Of a stretch of DNA of 64,000 nt, positions 24,005 to 32,555 are shown piece by piece. Source of the DNA: Chitinophaga japonensis (GTDB lineage Bacteria > Bacteroidota > Bacteroidia > Chitinophagales > Chitinophagaceae); assembly GCF_007830125.1 (NCBI RefSeq), contig NZ_VLLG01000002.1, forward strand, positions 1,558,550-1,622,549. The letters run 5' to 3'. Under the pieces are notes generated by a model that did not search any database, was not told where the DNA came from, and saw only the letters and a list, made by a program, of their open reading frames with translations. Position numbers and translations under genes: made by a program. Position 1 is the first letter of the stretch. Every line of letters begins with the position of its first letter.

Positions 24005-25551
24005 ATAAGGAACTTATTATAAATGCGGCACCCACTGGTGTGGAGATAGCGTTGCTGGAGGATAAGAAGTTGGTGGAGCTGCATCATGAAAGCGGCAATC
24101 CCAATTTTGCTGTAGGGGACTTGTATTTGGGGAAGGTAAAAAAGCTGATTCCCGGCCTTAACGCCGCTTTTGTAGACGTAGGCTTTGAAAAGGACGCCTT
24201 TCTGCACTACACAGACTTAAGCCCTTACATCCGTTCCATCCTCAAATTCACCCAGCTCGCTATTAACGACAAAACCCCTGAAGGGTTTGATTTTACAAAG
24301 TTCAAGAATGAGCCGGAAATTGTAAAGACCGGCAAGATCACAGATGTACTGGGCGGCAAGCCCAATATCCTTGTACAGATACTGAAGGAGCCCATCTCTT
24401 CAAAAGGCCCGCGTCTTAGCTGCGAAATTTCGCTCCCCGGAAGATTCATCGTGTTAACACCCTTTAACGATATTGTTGCCGTATCTAAAAAGATACACTC
24501 TTCCGAAGAAAGAAAACGCCTGCAAAAGATTGTGGAGGCCATTAAAGCGCCGAACTTCGGCGTAATAGTGCGCACCGCCGCGGAAGGCAAGAAAACAGCC
24601 GAGCTGCACGAGGACCTGACCACGCTGGTGGAAACCTGGAAGAACATACAGGCCAACCTGCGCGGCGCCCAGCCCCCGCAAAAGATACTGAGCGAGCAGG
24701 CCAAGACCACCAGCATTCTCCGCGACCTGCTGAACGAGAGCTTTAACCGCATTGTCATTAATGATAAAAGCATTTATTCTGATACCCGCGCCTATATCCA
24801 GAAGATAGCGCCGGAGAAGCAGGATATCGTTACCTATTATCATAACGGCGCCCCCATCTTTGACCATTACGGTGTTACCCGGCAGGTAAAGGCCTCGTTT
24901 GGTAAAACGGTGAACCTGGACAGCGGCGTATACCTGATCATAGAAGCTACGGAGGCCCTGCACGTGATAGACGTGAACAGCGGCTATAAAAGTTCCAGCA
25001 ATAACCAGGAGCAGAACGCCCTGGCCAGCAACCTGGAAGCCGCTGCCGAAATTGCGCGGCAGTTGCGCCTGCGGGACCTGGGCGGTATCATCATTATCGA
25101 CTTCATAGACATGAAGCTGCCGGAGAACAAAAAGGTGGTGTATGAAGCGATGGAAAAATTCATGGCCCTGGACCGCGCCAAGCACACTATCCTGCCTATT
25201 TCCAAGTTTGGCCTGATGCAGATCACCCGGCAGCGGGTGAAGCCGGAAGTGACCATTTCCGTAGCCGAGGACTGCCCCTCCTGTAAAGGCACCGGTAAAA
25301 TAGGCGCCTCCGTGCTGATCATTGACGACATAGAAAAGAACCTGCATTACCTCATTAACCATCAGCATAAGGGACTTACCGTAAGGGTGCACCCCATACT
25401 AAGCGCCTTCCTCACCAAAGGTTTCCTGACCAGCCGCCAGTGGAAATGGTATTTCCAGTTCCGGAAATGGATCAGGGTAAAGGCGGATACCAACTACCAC
25501 CTGACGGAATACCGCTTCTTTGATGCGAGCGACGAGGAGATAAAACTGTGA
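24001..25551 (+). CDS. rng: Ribonuclease G (Rne/Rng family)
   Basis: 516 residues, close to E. coli RNase G (489). The TTG at 24001 is taken as start because the conserved LNKELIINAAPTGVEIALLE begins there. The N-terminal S1-like domain is near residues 35-120 (VGDLYLGKVKKLIPGLNAAF). The catalytic DNase I-like domain has the two metal-binding Asp in HVIDVNSG and IIDFIDM. The zinc-link cysteines are in EDCPSCKGTGKIG. It is a single-strand-specific endonuclease for 16S rRNA 5' maturation and mRNA decay. Confidence 0.95.
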   Translation: MNKELIINAAPTGVEIALLEDKKLVELHHESGNPNFAVGDLYLGKVKKLIPGLNAAFVDVGFEKDAFLHYTDLSPYIRSILKFTQLAINDKTPEGFDFTKFKNEPEIVKTGKITDVLGGKPNILVQILKEPISSKGPRLSCEISLPGRFIVLTPFNDIVAVSKKIHSSEERKRLQKIVEAIKAPNFGVIVRTAAEGKKTAELHEDLTTLVETWKNIQANLRGAQPPQKILSEQAKTTSILRDLLNESFNRIVINDKSIYSDTRAYIQKIAPEKQDIVTYYHNGAPIFDHYGVTRQVKASFGKTVNLDSGVYLIIEATEALHVIDVNSGYKSSSNNQEQNALASNLEAAAEIARQLRLRDLGGIIIIDFIDMKLPENKKVVYEAMEKFMALDRAKHTILPISKFGLMQITRQRVKPEVTISVAEDCPSCKGTGKIGASVLIIDDIEKNLHYLINHQHKGLTVRVHPILSAFLTKGFLTSRQWKWYFQFRKWIRVKADTNYHLTEYRFFDASDEEIKL

Positions 25552-25567
25552 GGTTCACTTCAGCACA

Positions 25568-25894
25568 TTATTTGTAGTCTTCCCGTACCGGGCAGAAAGT
25601 GTCAATGATCCGGCAGTTGGTAATGGCCCTGCCGCCATGCGGCGTATTGGAGGGGATCAGCAGGGTATCGTGCTGGTGCAGGGTATACACCTCGTCTCCG
25701 AGTTGCATTTCAAAGGTGCCTTCTGCTATATAGGTGATCTGTTCGTGATCATGCTGGTGCACAGGCAATGCACACCCTGCAGTCACTTCCCAGAAGGACA
25801 GCGTGCTTCTTTCTCCATGTACAAAGCGCCCGGTAAAGCCCGTTACGATCTCGCGTCCGGGAATGTCTTTTAATGCTTTAGGTGGCATGATCAA
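25568..25894 (-). CDS. Small cupin-domain protein
   Basis: 108 residues, a single cupin barrel. Motif 1 is VHQHDHEQITYIAEGTFEMQ, with the metal-binding His-x-His-x2-Glu-type set. Motif 2 is LLIPSNTPHGGRA with the third His. It has no signal peptide. Single-domain cupins can be sugar isomerases, dioxygenases or ligand binders and nothing distinguishes these here. It is convergent with rng, with 16 bp between the stops. Starts at 25894 or the second ATG at 25888 are both possible. Confidence 0.85.
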   Translation of the reverse strand: MIMPPKALKDIPGREIVTGFTGRFVHGERSTLSFWEVTAGCALPVHQHDHEQITYIAEGTFEMQLGDEVYTLHQHDTLLIPSNTPHGGRAITNCRIIDTFCPVREDYK

Positions 25895-25961
25895 ACTTAT
25901 TTAGGTGAAATTTGTTTAAAATTAGCCGGATACCATCATTTTACCAAAACTTGGAACGCTT

Positions 25962-27623
25962 ATGCAGGTACGAAATCTCACCCTGGCTGTTTTGTTTTTA
26001 TTATCCTGCGCGGTGGCCTGCCAGCAGTCGCCGGGGGCGCGCACGCCGCTGGTGCGGGACTCTACCCATTATACCAGGCAGGAATATATTGACCGGGTGC
26101 TGGACAGCAATGCCCTGCATCGCTTTCTGCAGGAGGATACAGCGTATAGCCCCTACAGTGACCTGATCCGCAACTTTTACCAGCAGCGGGGCTATCACTA
26201 CGCCTGGGTGTCTAATGATGGCTCGCTCACGGAGCAGGCAGGCAACTTCCTGAACATGATCCGCAACGATGATACCCGCGGCGTACCAGATAGCGCGATC
26301 GTAAACCCCGCCCTGCAGCAGCTCTATGATAAAGTGACGACAGACAGCAGCCGCACGCCTGTTGCGGAGCTCACCCGGCTGGAAATGATGCTGACCGGGC
26401 AGTTCTTTATGTATGGCAGCAACGAGTGGGGCGGTATGACGGCCGATACGGCCAAAGACCTGGAATGGTTCATTCCCCGTAAAAAGCTGGATATGGAAAG
26501 CCTGCTGGACTCCCTGGTAACATTGCCGGCCAGCACTTTTGAAGAACCGGTGAACCGCTACTACGTCATGCTCCGCCAGGCGCTGCAAAAAGTAGCGGAG
26601 CTGGAGCGCACCACGCACTGGGATTCCATTCATGCCGATAAGAAGGTGTATAAAAAAGGGGATTCGTCTGCCGTTATCGCCGCCGTAAAGGCCCGTTTGC
26701 AGGCCTGGGGTGACCTGCTGGCACCGGATACCAGCGCCCTGTTCACCCCTGCGCTGGATACTGCGCTGAGGCGCTTCCAGGAGCGGATGGGCCTTACCAT
26801 CAATGGTACTATCCAGCAGCCTGTGCTGAACGCACTGAATGTACCGTTGAAGCAACGCATCCGGCAGATACTGGTGAATATGGAACGTATGCGCTGGGTG
26901 CCCGTAGACCCCGGTAATAACTACCTGCTGGTAAACATCCCGGAGTTTAAGCTGCATGTATATGAGAACGGGCAATTGGCCTGGAGCTGCAATGTGGTAG
27001 TGGGCAAGCCAGGCGCCAGCACCGTTATTTTTACCCGGCCCATGAAGTACGTGGTATTCAGCCCGTACTGGAATGTGCCGCCCGGCATACTGAAGAATGA
27101 GATACTGCCCGCCGTAAAGCGGAACCGCGGCTACCTGGCCCGCCAGAATATGGAAGTGGTGGGCGCCAGCGGCAAACCGATCTCCGTGAGCAGCATTGAC
27201 TGGAGCAGGTACAGCGGATCCAATTTCCCGTACATCATCCGGCAGAAGCCGGGCCGCTCCAATGCATTGGGCAAAGTGAAATTCCTGTTCCCCAATGAAT
27301 ATAACATCTACCTGCACGATACGCCCTCACGCTACCTGTTCGGGGAAACGAAGCGCTCCTTCAGCCACGGCTGTATAAGGGTGCAGGAGCCCAAACGGCT
27401 GGCGGAATGGCTGCTGCGCAATGATTCTGCCTGGACATCGCAGAAAATAGAGCAGGCTATGAACAGCAACAAGGAAAAATATGTGGCCCTGAAAGACCAG
27501 GTGCCCGTGTTCATCGGCTATTTTACCGCATTCGTGAACAGCAAGGGCCAGCTCAATTTCCGGGATGATGTGTACCATCATGACGCCCGGTTGGCAGCGC
27601 AGCTCTTTGGACACAGTAATTAA
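25962..27623 (+). CDS. L,D-transpeptidase (YcbB/LdtD-like) lipoprotein
   Basis: 553 residues. The signal peptide ends in a lipobox around Cys20 (LLSCAVACQQ). The architecture follows the YcbB group: an N-terminal scaffold domain, a peptidoglycan-binding helix bundle (ALRRFQERMGLTINGTIQQP) at about residues 265-290, and the YkuD catalytic domain from about residue 320. The active site is SHGCIRVQEP with the nucleophilic Cys, plus the upstream His in YNIYLHDTPS. It would form 3-3 crosslinks or attach proteins to peptidoglycan in the periplasm. Its stop codon lies inside repeat E5. Confidence 0.92.
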   Translation: MQVRNLTLAVLFLLSCAVACQQSPGARTPLVRDSTHYTRQEYIDRVLDSNALHRFLQEDTAYSPYSDLIRNFYQQRGYHYAWVSNDGSLTEQAGNFLNMIRNDDTRGVPDSAIVNPALQQLYDKVTTDSSRTPVAELTRLEMMLTGQFFMYGSNEWGGMTADTAKDLEWFIPRKKLDMESLLDSLVTLPASTFEEPVNRYYVMLRQALQKVAELERTTHWDSIHADKKVYKKGDSSAVIAAVKARLQAWGDLLAPDTSALFTPALDTALRRFQERMGLTINGTIQQPVLNALNVPLKQRIRQILVNMERMRWVPVDPGNNYLLVNIPEFKLHVYENGQLAWSCNVVVGKPGASTVIFTRPMKYVVFSPYWNVPPGILKNEILPAVKRNRGYLARQNMEVVGASGKPISVSSIDWSRYSGSNFPYIIRQKPGRSNALGKVKFLFPNEYNIYLHDTPSRYLFGETKRSFSHGCIRVQEPKRLAEWLLRNDSAWTSQKIEQAMNSNKEKYVALKDQVPVFIGYFTAFVNSKGQLNFRDDVYHHDARLAAQLFGHSN

Positions 27624-27710
27624 TAATGAATAATTAACAATTAATAATCGTAACACCGGTGCTTCAATGGCACACAACTGTTACAGGTATTGTTAATTAT
27701 TAATTTATTG
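27618..27710. repeat. Bow-tie element E5 (AATTAATAA-type arms)
   Basis: Left arm 27618-27647 (AATTAATAATGAATAATTAA...) and right arm 27689-27710 (TATTGTTAATTATTAATTTA) are inverted copies. The core of about 40 nt folds as GTAACA..TGTTAC with an inner GTGC..GCAC. The stop codons of both convergent genes (ldt at 27621-27623, ridA at 27705-27707) lie inside the arms. It could act as a bidirectional terminator. Confidence 0.75.
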
Positions 27711-28085
27711 GGCGGCAATCACCGATATTTCCACATTCACACCCTTGGGCAGTGCAGCCACCTGTACGGTTTCGCGCGCAGGAAAGCTGCCGCTGAAGTA
27801 CTGGCCGTACACTTCATTGATCCGGGAAAAATCATTCATGTCCATAATGAATATGGTGCTTTTCACCACATCGCTGAATGTCATGCCCGCCGCGCTCAGT
27901 ATGTGTTGCAGGTTCTGCATTACCTGGTGCGTTTCCGATACAATGTCATCCATGACCAGTTGGTTGGTTTCCGGGTGCAGGGCTATCTGTCCGGATACAA
28001 AAAGCATATTGCCCGCCTTGATGGCCTGGTTATAGGGGCCTATGGGCGCAGGGGCCTGCGGGGTGTTAATGATCTGTTTTTCCAT
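27705..28085 (-). CDS. ridA: RidA-family enamine/imine deaminase
   Basis: 126 residues from the ATG at 28085; a longer reading to 28313 runs into repeat E3 and is spurious. Family blocks: INTPQAPAPIGPYNQAIKAG, FVSGQIALHPETNQLV, a conserved Arg in FPARETVQVAALPKG and a C-terminal VEISVIAA. RidA hydrolyses reactive 2-aminoacrylate and related imines formed by PLP enzymes in the cytoplasm. It is divergent from the 3HCDH-type gene, with E3 occupying the whole space between the starts. Confidence 0.95.
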   Translation of the reverse strand: MEKQIINTPQAPAPIGPYNQAIKAGNMLFVSGQIALHPETNQLVMDDIVSETHQVMQNLQHILSAAGMTFSDVVKSTIFIMDMNDFSRINEVYGQYFSGSFPARETVQVAALPKGVNVEISVIAAQ

Positions 28086-28097
28086 AGTTGTAAAAGT

Positions 28098-28256
28098 AAA
28101 TTCCAAATCCCAAATTCCAAATTCCAAAATCCAAATCCCAAAAATGGCGCATGCCGCCTGAATTACCAGCAGACTGCTTTTATGAAAGAGATTGCAGTCA
28201 GTTGGGATTTGGAATTTTGATTTTGGAATTTTTCCCTGTTTGGGATTTGGAGTTTG
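28098..28256. repeat. Bow-tie element E3 (CCAAATTCC-type) in a divergent spacer
   Basis: Left arm 28098-28143 (units TTCCAAATCCC, AAATTCCAAA) and right arm 28203-28256 (TGGGATTTGGAATTTTG...). The core of 59 nt contains GACTGC..GCAGTC and is the most diverged of the four similar elements. It fills the gap between the ridA start and the 3HCDH-type gene start, so it must lie in one or both leaders. Confidence 0.8.
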
Positions 28257-28284
28257 AATCTTAGGTTTGCAGAAATTTTTTGTA

Positions 28285-28944
28285 ATGAACATCCTGGTAG
28301 TAGGCGATGACAACCGTTACAGGGAGCTGCAGCAGAAAGGGCTGGACGGCCACCATGTGCGCCGCGTGCGGCACCCGGAGGAGGCCATCCTGCCTGGTAC
28401 GTTTGACCTGGTGATAGACCTGGTGCTGGACGATGCGCCTGATCATGCGGCGGTATATGCCAGGGTACCCTCGGTGCCCGTGCTGGCCGGCCTGGCCAAG
28501 TCCTCTCTGTCGGAGCTGATGCACCGGCACGCTTTCAGCCAGGGGTTTAACATTATGGCCTGCAACTGGCTGCCCGGGTTCATTGCCCGGCCTATTACGG
28601 AAACGGCTGTACTGGATGAGGAGCAGCAGCCGATGCTGGACCGCCTGATGCAGCAGTTGGGCTGGCAATATGCGCTGGTGCAGGATGCGGTAGGCATGGT
28701 CACCCCACGAGTGGTGTGCATGATCATCAATGAAGCGTATTTTACCGTGGAAGCGGGCACCGCTGCGCGGGAGGATATAGACATTGCCATGCGCCTGGGC
28801 ACCAATTACCCGCACGGCCCGTTTGAATGGGCGCAGCAAATAGGCATTAAACATGTATATGATGTATTAAGCGCGGTATATAAAGCAACAGGAGATGAGC
28901 GTTATCGTGTATGCGAGCTGTTGCGGGAAGAAGCGCACCAATAA
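28285..28944 (+). CDS. 3-hydroxyacyl-CoA dehydrogenase C-terminal-domain protein, NAD motif missing
   Basis: 219 residues from the ATG at 28285. The C-terminal part (from about residue 85) fits the 3HCDH helical domain: NWLPGFIARPITETA, then MVTPRVVCMIINEAYFTVEA, DIDIAMRLGTNYPHGPFEWA. The N-terminal 80 residues look like a reduced Rossmann fold, but the glycine-rich loop GxGxxG is absent (VVGDDNRYRE). NAD-dependent dehydrogenase activity is therefore doubtful. It may be a structural partner or a repurposed enzyme. Nine bp separate it from tsaB, suggesting co-transcription. Confidence 0.75.
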   Translation: MNILVVGDDNRYRELQQKGLDGHHVRRVRHPEEAILPGTFDLVIDLVLDDAPDHAAVYARVPSVPVLAGLAKSSLSELMHRHAFSQGFNIMACNWLPGFIARPITETAVLDEEQQPMLDRLMQQLGWQYALVQDAVGMVTPRVVCMIINEAYFTVEAGTAAREDIDIAMRLGTNYPHGPFEWAQQIGIKHVYDVLSAVYKATGDERYRVCELLREEAHQ

Positions 28945-28953
28945 AAGGAACAA

Positions 28954-29637
28954 TTGGCATTAATATTAAATATCGACACGGCTACGGCTATTGGCTCCGT
29001 ATCCCTGGCAAGGGACGGAGTGGTGCTGCAAACGCTGATGAATGACAGGGAGCGCGACCATGCCGCTACCCTTACCCTGTTCATCCGGCAGATACTGGAC
29101 GCCCGGCAGGTGGCGCCCGCGCAACTGGATGCCATTGCCGTTAGCGCCGGTCCCGGCTCCTATACCGGCCTGCGGGTAGGCGTAGCTACTGCCAAAGGAC
29201 TGTGTTATGCCTGGAATAAGCCGCTGCTGGGCATTTCCACGCTACTGATGATGGCGCAGGGGCTGGCGGGAGAACTGGAAGATGCCGGCGCGTTTTATTG
29301 TCCGATGCTGGACGCCCGCAGGCAGGAAGTGTACACCGCCCTGTATAATGCAGCATTGCAGCCCCTCGTAGCGCCCCAGGCGCTGATATTAACACCGGAT
29401 GCTTTCCGGGAATGGCTGGACCGCGGAAAGACATACTTCTTTGGTGACGGCAGTGCTAAATGGCAGCAGTTAATGACGCCGCATCCCAATGCCGTTTTTC
29501 TTCCTTATCATATCAGCGCTGTACACATGATACCTTTGTCTGAAGCGGCTTTTGCGCAACAGCAGTTTGCAGACCTGGCCTATTTCAGCCCCTATTATCT
29601 CAAGCCGTTTTACACACCTGCAAGTGGCAAACACTGA
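28954..29637 (+). CDS. tsaB: tRNA threonylcarbamoyladenosine biosynthesis protein TsaB
   Basis: 227 residues from a TTG start that precedes ALILNIDTATAIGSVSLARD, the typical beginning. Conserved blocks: VAPAQLDAIAVSAGPGSYTG, LRVGVATAKGLCYA and DARRQEVYTALY. TsaB is the ASKHA-fold scaffold that binds TsaD and TsaE to make t6A at position 37 of ANN-decoding tRNAs. It appears co-transcribed with the preceding 3HCDH-type gene. Confidence 0.93.
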   Translation: MALILNIDTATAIGSVSLARDGVVLQTLMNDRERDHAATLTLFIRQILDARQVAPAQLDAIAVSAGPGSYTGLRVGVATAKGLCYAWNKPLLGISTLLMMAQGLAGELEDAGAFYCPMLDARRQEVYTALYNAALQPLVAPQALILTPDAFREWLDRGKTYFFGDGSAKWQQLMTPHPNAVFLPYHISAVHMIPLSEAAFAQQQFADLAYFSPYYLKPFYTPASGKH

Positions 29638-29781
29638 TTTTTTGCCTCATTTTCCCACATTGACCTCACACTTCCGTTGTAAATTGTCATAATATTGTCA
29701 AATTATGCATAATCGGCAAGTAACCCCGGTTATATATGAAAAAATAAGGCATAGAAGTTTTTTTTATTGTGATAAATATTA

Positions 29782-29789
29782 TAATTTTG
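29782..29789 (+). promoter_or_regulatory. -7 box (TAATTTTG) of the arsR-type gene
   Basis: An exact TAnnTTTG octamer in an A+T-rich spacer. A start near 29795 gives a leader of about 90 nt before the ATG at 29886. Confidence 0.4.
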
Positions 29790-29885
29790 TATAAATCGAT
29801 ACCCGGTACTGTTTTCTAACAGAAGAGGGTTTGAAACTGTCCGTTGATCCCTTTCATTTCATCATTTTTAAAAAACTATTATGCG

Positions 29886-30245
29886 ATGGAAAAAACATTA
29901 TTAACGACCTCTTCTAATACTCTTATTATTTCTAGAGGTAACAATGAAAAAGACCAAATCAAATTGGATTACATTGCCGTTAAAAAGGCGGCTATGGTGT
30001 TGCGTGCAATTAACCATAAGCTGCGCCAGCAAATGATAAAGCTGCTGGAAGATCATAAGAAAATGACTGTAACGGAGATCTACGTAAAGCTCCGCCTGGA
30101 GCAGTCCGTAGCTTCTCAGCACCTGGCCATACTACGCCGGGCGGGCATTGTAATTACCGAAAGAGATGGTAAATTTATCCACTATACTATCAACAAGCAG
30201 CGTATAGCTGAAGTAGCAAAGTTTGTGGAAGAGCTGGTAGGTTGA
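29886..30245 (+). CDS. ArsR/SmtB-family winged-helix regulator without cysteines
   Basis: 119 residues from the ATG at 29886. The winged HTH is complete: AINHKLRQQMIKLLEDHKKM, TVTEIYVKLRLEQSVASQHL, AILRRAGIVITERDGKFIHY. There is no Cys at all, so classical As/Cd thiolate sensing or persulfide sensing through a Cys pair (BigR/SqrR type) is excluded. A long N-terminal extension of about 40 residues precedes the fold. It lies upstream of a persulfide-dioxygenase/rhodanese gene with a 13-bp inverted repeat between them, which fits a repressor of that gene. Confidence 0.85.
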   Translation: MEKTLLTTSSNTLIISRGNNEKDQIKLDYIAVKKAAMVLRAINHKLRQQMIKLLEDHKKMTVTEIYVKLRLEQSVASQHLAILRRAGIVITERDGKFIHYTINKQRIAEVAKFVEELVG

Positions 30246-30283
30246 TCTTTATTAAAGTAACCCCCGCCAGTAACAATATTTTT

Positions 30284-30316
30284 AAAAGTATCCGCCGCCG
30301 GCGGATACTTTTTTTA
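30284..30316 (+). terminator. Terminator of the arsR-type gene
   Basis: AAAGTATCCGCC pairs exactly with GGCGGATACTTT around a 3-nt loop, followed by a T-run. Confidence 0.85.
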
Positions 30317-30322
30317 TACGGG

Positions 30323-30375
30323 TATTAGTTTATTTCACCATTCATGAATACGCCAGATGATAAAATAAACTAATA
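30323..30375. promoter_or_regulatory. 13-bp inverted repeat, candidate ArsR operator
   Basis: TATTAGTTTATTT (30323-30335) and AAATAAACTAATA (30363-30375) are perfectly complementary with a 27-bp spacer. It lies just after the arsR-type terminator and 34 bp before the -7 box of the next gene. This is a good place for repressor binding by the upstream regulator. Confidence 0.45.
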
Positions 30376-30408
30376 GGCGTCCTTTTCAGCAAACCCGTAA
30401 ACCTTTTG

Positions 30409-30416
30409 TAAATTTG
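30409..30416 (+). promoter_or_regulatory. -7 box (TAAATTTG) of the persulfide dioxygenase gene
   Basis: An exact TAnnTTTG followed by CAG. Transcription would begin near 30422, about 10 nt before the ATG at 30432. Confidence 0.55.
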
Positions 30417-30431
30417 CAGAAATCAAAAACC

Positions 30432-31835
30432 ATGTTCATTAAGCAGTTATACACCAATTGCCTGTCGGAAGCCGCTTACTTTATTGCATCGGGGGGAGAG
30501 GCTGCTGTGATAGATCCTGTACGGGATATTGACGCCTACCTGGAACTGGCAAAGGAGCACAACGTTACCATCAAGTATATTTTTGAGACCCATTTCCACG
30601 CGGATTTTGTGTCCGGTCACTTGGACCTGGCGGCCGCCACCCAGGCGCCCATCGTATACGGGCCTAATGCGGAAACCGGTTTCCCGGTATACCTGGCGAC
30701 GGATGGAGAAAAGTTTACGATAGGACAGCTTACCCTGGAAGTGCTGCACACGCCGGGGCATACCCTGGAATCTTCCTGCTACCTGCTGTACGATGAAAGC
30801 GGTAACCCGCATTGTGTTTTTACCGGCGATACGCTTTTTGTGGGAGATGTAGGCCGCCCGGACCTCTTCAGCGGCAACCTGACCAAAGAAGAGCTGGCAG
30901 GTCTGCTGTTTGACTCGCTGAATGCCAAGATAAAAACCTTGCCGGATAACGTGATCGTATACCCGGCGCATGGCCCGGGCTCTGCCTGCGGCAAAAATCT
31001 GGGGCCGAATACCTTCAGCACTATTGGCGATGAAAAGAGCAGCAATTATGCCTTGCTGGCGGATGATAAAGATACTTTCATAAAGGAGGTGACCTCCGAC
31101 CTGGTTGCACCACCCTCTTACTTTCCTGTAAATGCGAAAATAAACAAGGAAGGGTACAACGCCCTGCAGGCCATTATGGAAAAAAGCCTGCGGCCCCTGA
31201 GCGTAGAGGCTTTCAAAGAAAAGATAGCGGCGGATGCAGTGGTGCTGGATACCCGGGAAGCAACGGTATTTGCCGAAGGCTTTGTACCGGGCTCCATCAG
31301 CATAGGGCTGGAAGGCCGCTTTGCAGAATGGGCCGGCAGCCTGCTGCCTTTTGACGGGGAGATTGTGCTGGTAACCGCGCCGGGCAGGGAAGAAGAAACC
31401 ATTGTGCGGCTGGCCCGCGTAGGCTTCGATAATGTAGCCGGCTACCTGGAGGGCGGCTATGATGCCTGGATAGCGGCCGGCGAAGAGCGGGACCTGGTCA
31501 TTAACGTGGACCCGGATGAACTGGCCATGGATATGCCTCATGACGATAACCTGGTGGTGCTGGATGTGCGTAAGCCGGCAGAGTATGCAGACGGCCACGT
31601 AAAAGGCGCGCTGAACCTTACCCTGAGCGAAATGACGGACCCCGGCAGCCTGGCCGATTTTGACGAGATGCACAACCTGTATGTGCATTGCCAGGGCGGC
31701 TACCGCAGCATCATTGCCTGCTCCCTCCTGAAGCGGGAGGGCATCCATAACCTGCGCAATGTAAGCGGCGGCTACGCCAGGATAAAAGAAGAGAAGGGTA
31801 TTGAAACCGTGCAGGAAAAAGATGTATTAAATTAG
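30432..31835 (+). CDS. Persulfide dioxygenase-like MBL protein with two rhodanese domains
   Basis: 467 residues from the ATG at 30432. The N-terminal metallo-beta-lactamase domain (1-230) has the ETHE1-type metal set THFHADFVSGH, a later His in HTPGHT and Asp in FTGDTLFVG. Two rhodanese domains follow. The first (about 255-355) has no active-site Cys (LVTAPGREEE). The second has Cys in YVHCQGGYRS and can carry sulfur. The enzyme should oxidise glutathione- or thiol-persulfides to sulfite in sulfide detoxification. Its expression is probably controlled by the adjacent ArsR-type protein. Confidence 0.9.
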   Translation: MFIKQLYTNCLSEAAYFIASGGEAAVIDPVRDIDAYLELAKEHNVTIKYIFETHFHADFVSGHLDLAAATQAPIVYGPNAETGFPVYLATDGEKFTIGQLTLEVLHTPGHTLESSCYLLYDESGNPHCVFTGDTLFVGDVGRPDLFSGNLTKEELAGLLFDSLNAKIKTLPDNVIVYPAHGPGSACGKNLGPNTFSTIGDEKSSNYALLADDKDTFIKEVTSDLVAPPSYFPVNAKINKEGYNALQAIMEKSLRPLSVEAFKEKIAADAVVLDTREATVFAEGFVPGSISIGLEGRFAEWAGSLLPFDGEIVLVTAPGREEETIVRLARVGFDNVAGYLEGGYDAWIAAGEERDLVINVDPDELAMDMPHDDNLVVLDVRKPAEYADGHVKGALNLTLSEMTDPGSLADFDEMHNLYVHCQGGYRSIIACSLLKREGIHNLRNVSGGYARIKEEKGIETVQEKDVLN

Positions 31836-31880
31836 CACATTATATCATATTTTAACTTTCCATCAACCTTCCGGCTTTCG

Positions 31881-31918
31881 TGCTATCGCCTGTAATGCTT
31901 TACTGCAAGGCGATAGCA
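31881..31918 (+). terminator. Hairpin after the persulfide dioxygenase gene
   Basis: TGCTATCGCCT (31881-31891) pairs exactly with AGGCGATAGCA (31908-31918), with a small GTAA/TTAC pair in the loop. A T-run is lacking, so it may be an mRNA-end stabiliser rather than a full terminator. Confidence 0.5.
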
Positions 31919-32054
31919 GCCGTTGGCATCCCGTCTTATTTACGGCTGTAGTTTCAAAATACTTCGTTTCTTATTGATTAACAATTACTTAAACAGAAAA
32001 ATAATTGTTGGTTACCCTGTTATTCGTTAAATTCCTGTAAAAATCATTTAAACC

Positions 32055-32537
32055 ATGAAGTACAGATCTTTATTAATGGCCTGTCTTGTGTTTGCAGGCG
32101 TATGCCTCTTTGGCTGCAAACCTAATGACAGCAAGCTGCAACAGGCAGTGAATGAAAAACTGAGCGCCACCCCGGGCGTAACCGCCACCGTGCAGGATGG
32201 CGTGGTAACCCTGAGTGGTGAAGTAATGGACGAAACCGCCAAGCAGACCGCGGAAGACGCCGCCAAAAATGTAAAGGGCGTTAAATCGGTCAACAACAAC
32301 ATTACGGTACAGGCGCCCATCCCTTCCCCGCCCGTCAGCATCAACCCCGATGATGTACTGAAGCAAACGCTGGATTCTGCATACAGCGCCGCCGGCTATT
32401 CCGGAGTAACCGTTTCCGTAGCCAATGGAGAAGTAACCCTGGAAGGCACCGCCAAAAGAAGCGACCTGCGCAAGATCATGCAGGTGGCCCAGGAGTCCAA
32501 ACCCAAGAAGGTGAACAATAAACTTACATTGCAATAA
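32055..32537 (+). CDS. Lipoprotein with two BON domains
   Basis: 160 residues. The signal peptide ends in a lipobox (VCLFGCKPN, Cys22). Two BON domains follow: residues about 28-85 (VNEKLSATPGVTATVQDGVV, ending VKSVNNNI) and about 100-158 (SAAGYSGVTVSVANGEVTLE). BON domains bind membranes and are found in OsmY-type stress proteins, so a periplasmic, membrane-associated osmotic-stress role is likely. The next gene, 18 bp downstream, also has a BON-like domain. Confidence 0.85.
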   Translation: MKYRSLLMACLVFAGVCLFGCKPNDSKLQQAVNEKLSATPGVTATVQDGVVTLSGEVMDETAKQTAEDAAKNVKGVKSVNNNITVQAPIPSPPVSINPDDVLKQTLDSAYSAAGYSGVTVSVANGEVTLEGTAKRSDLRKIMQVAQESKPKKVNNKLTLQ

Positions 32538-32555
32538 CCCTTTAAAACCACCACC

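Noticed and set aside
28086-28313. N-terminal extension of ridA through repeat E3
   Set aside because: The extra residues are encoded by the repeat and are low complexity; the conserved RidA start is the ATG at 28085.
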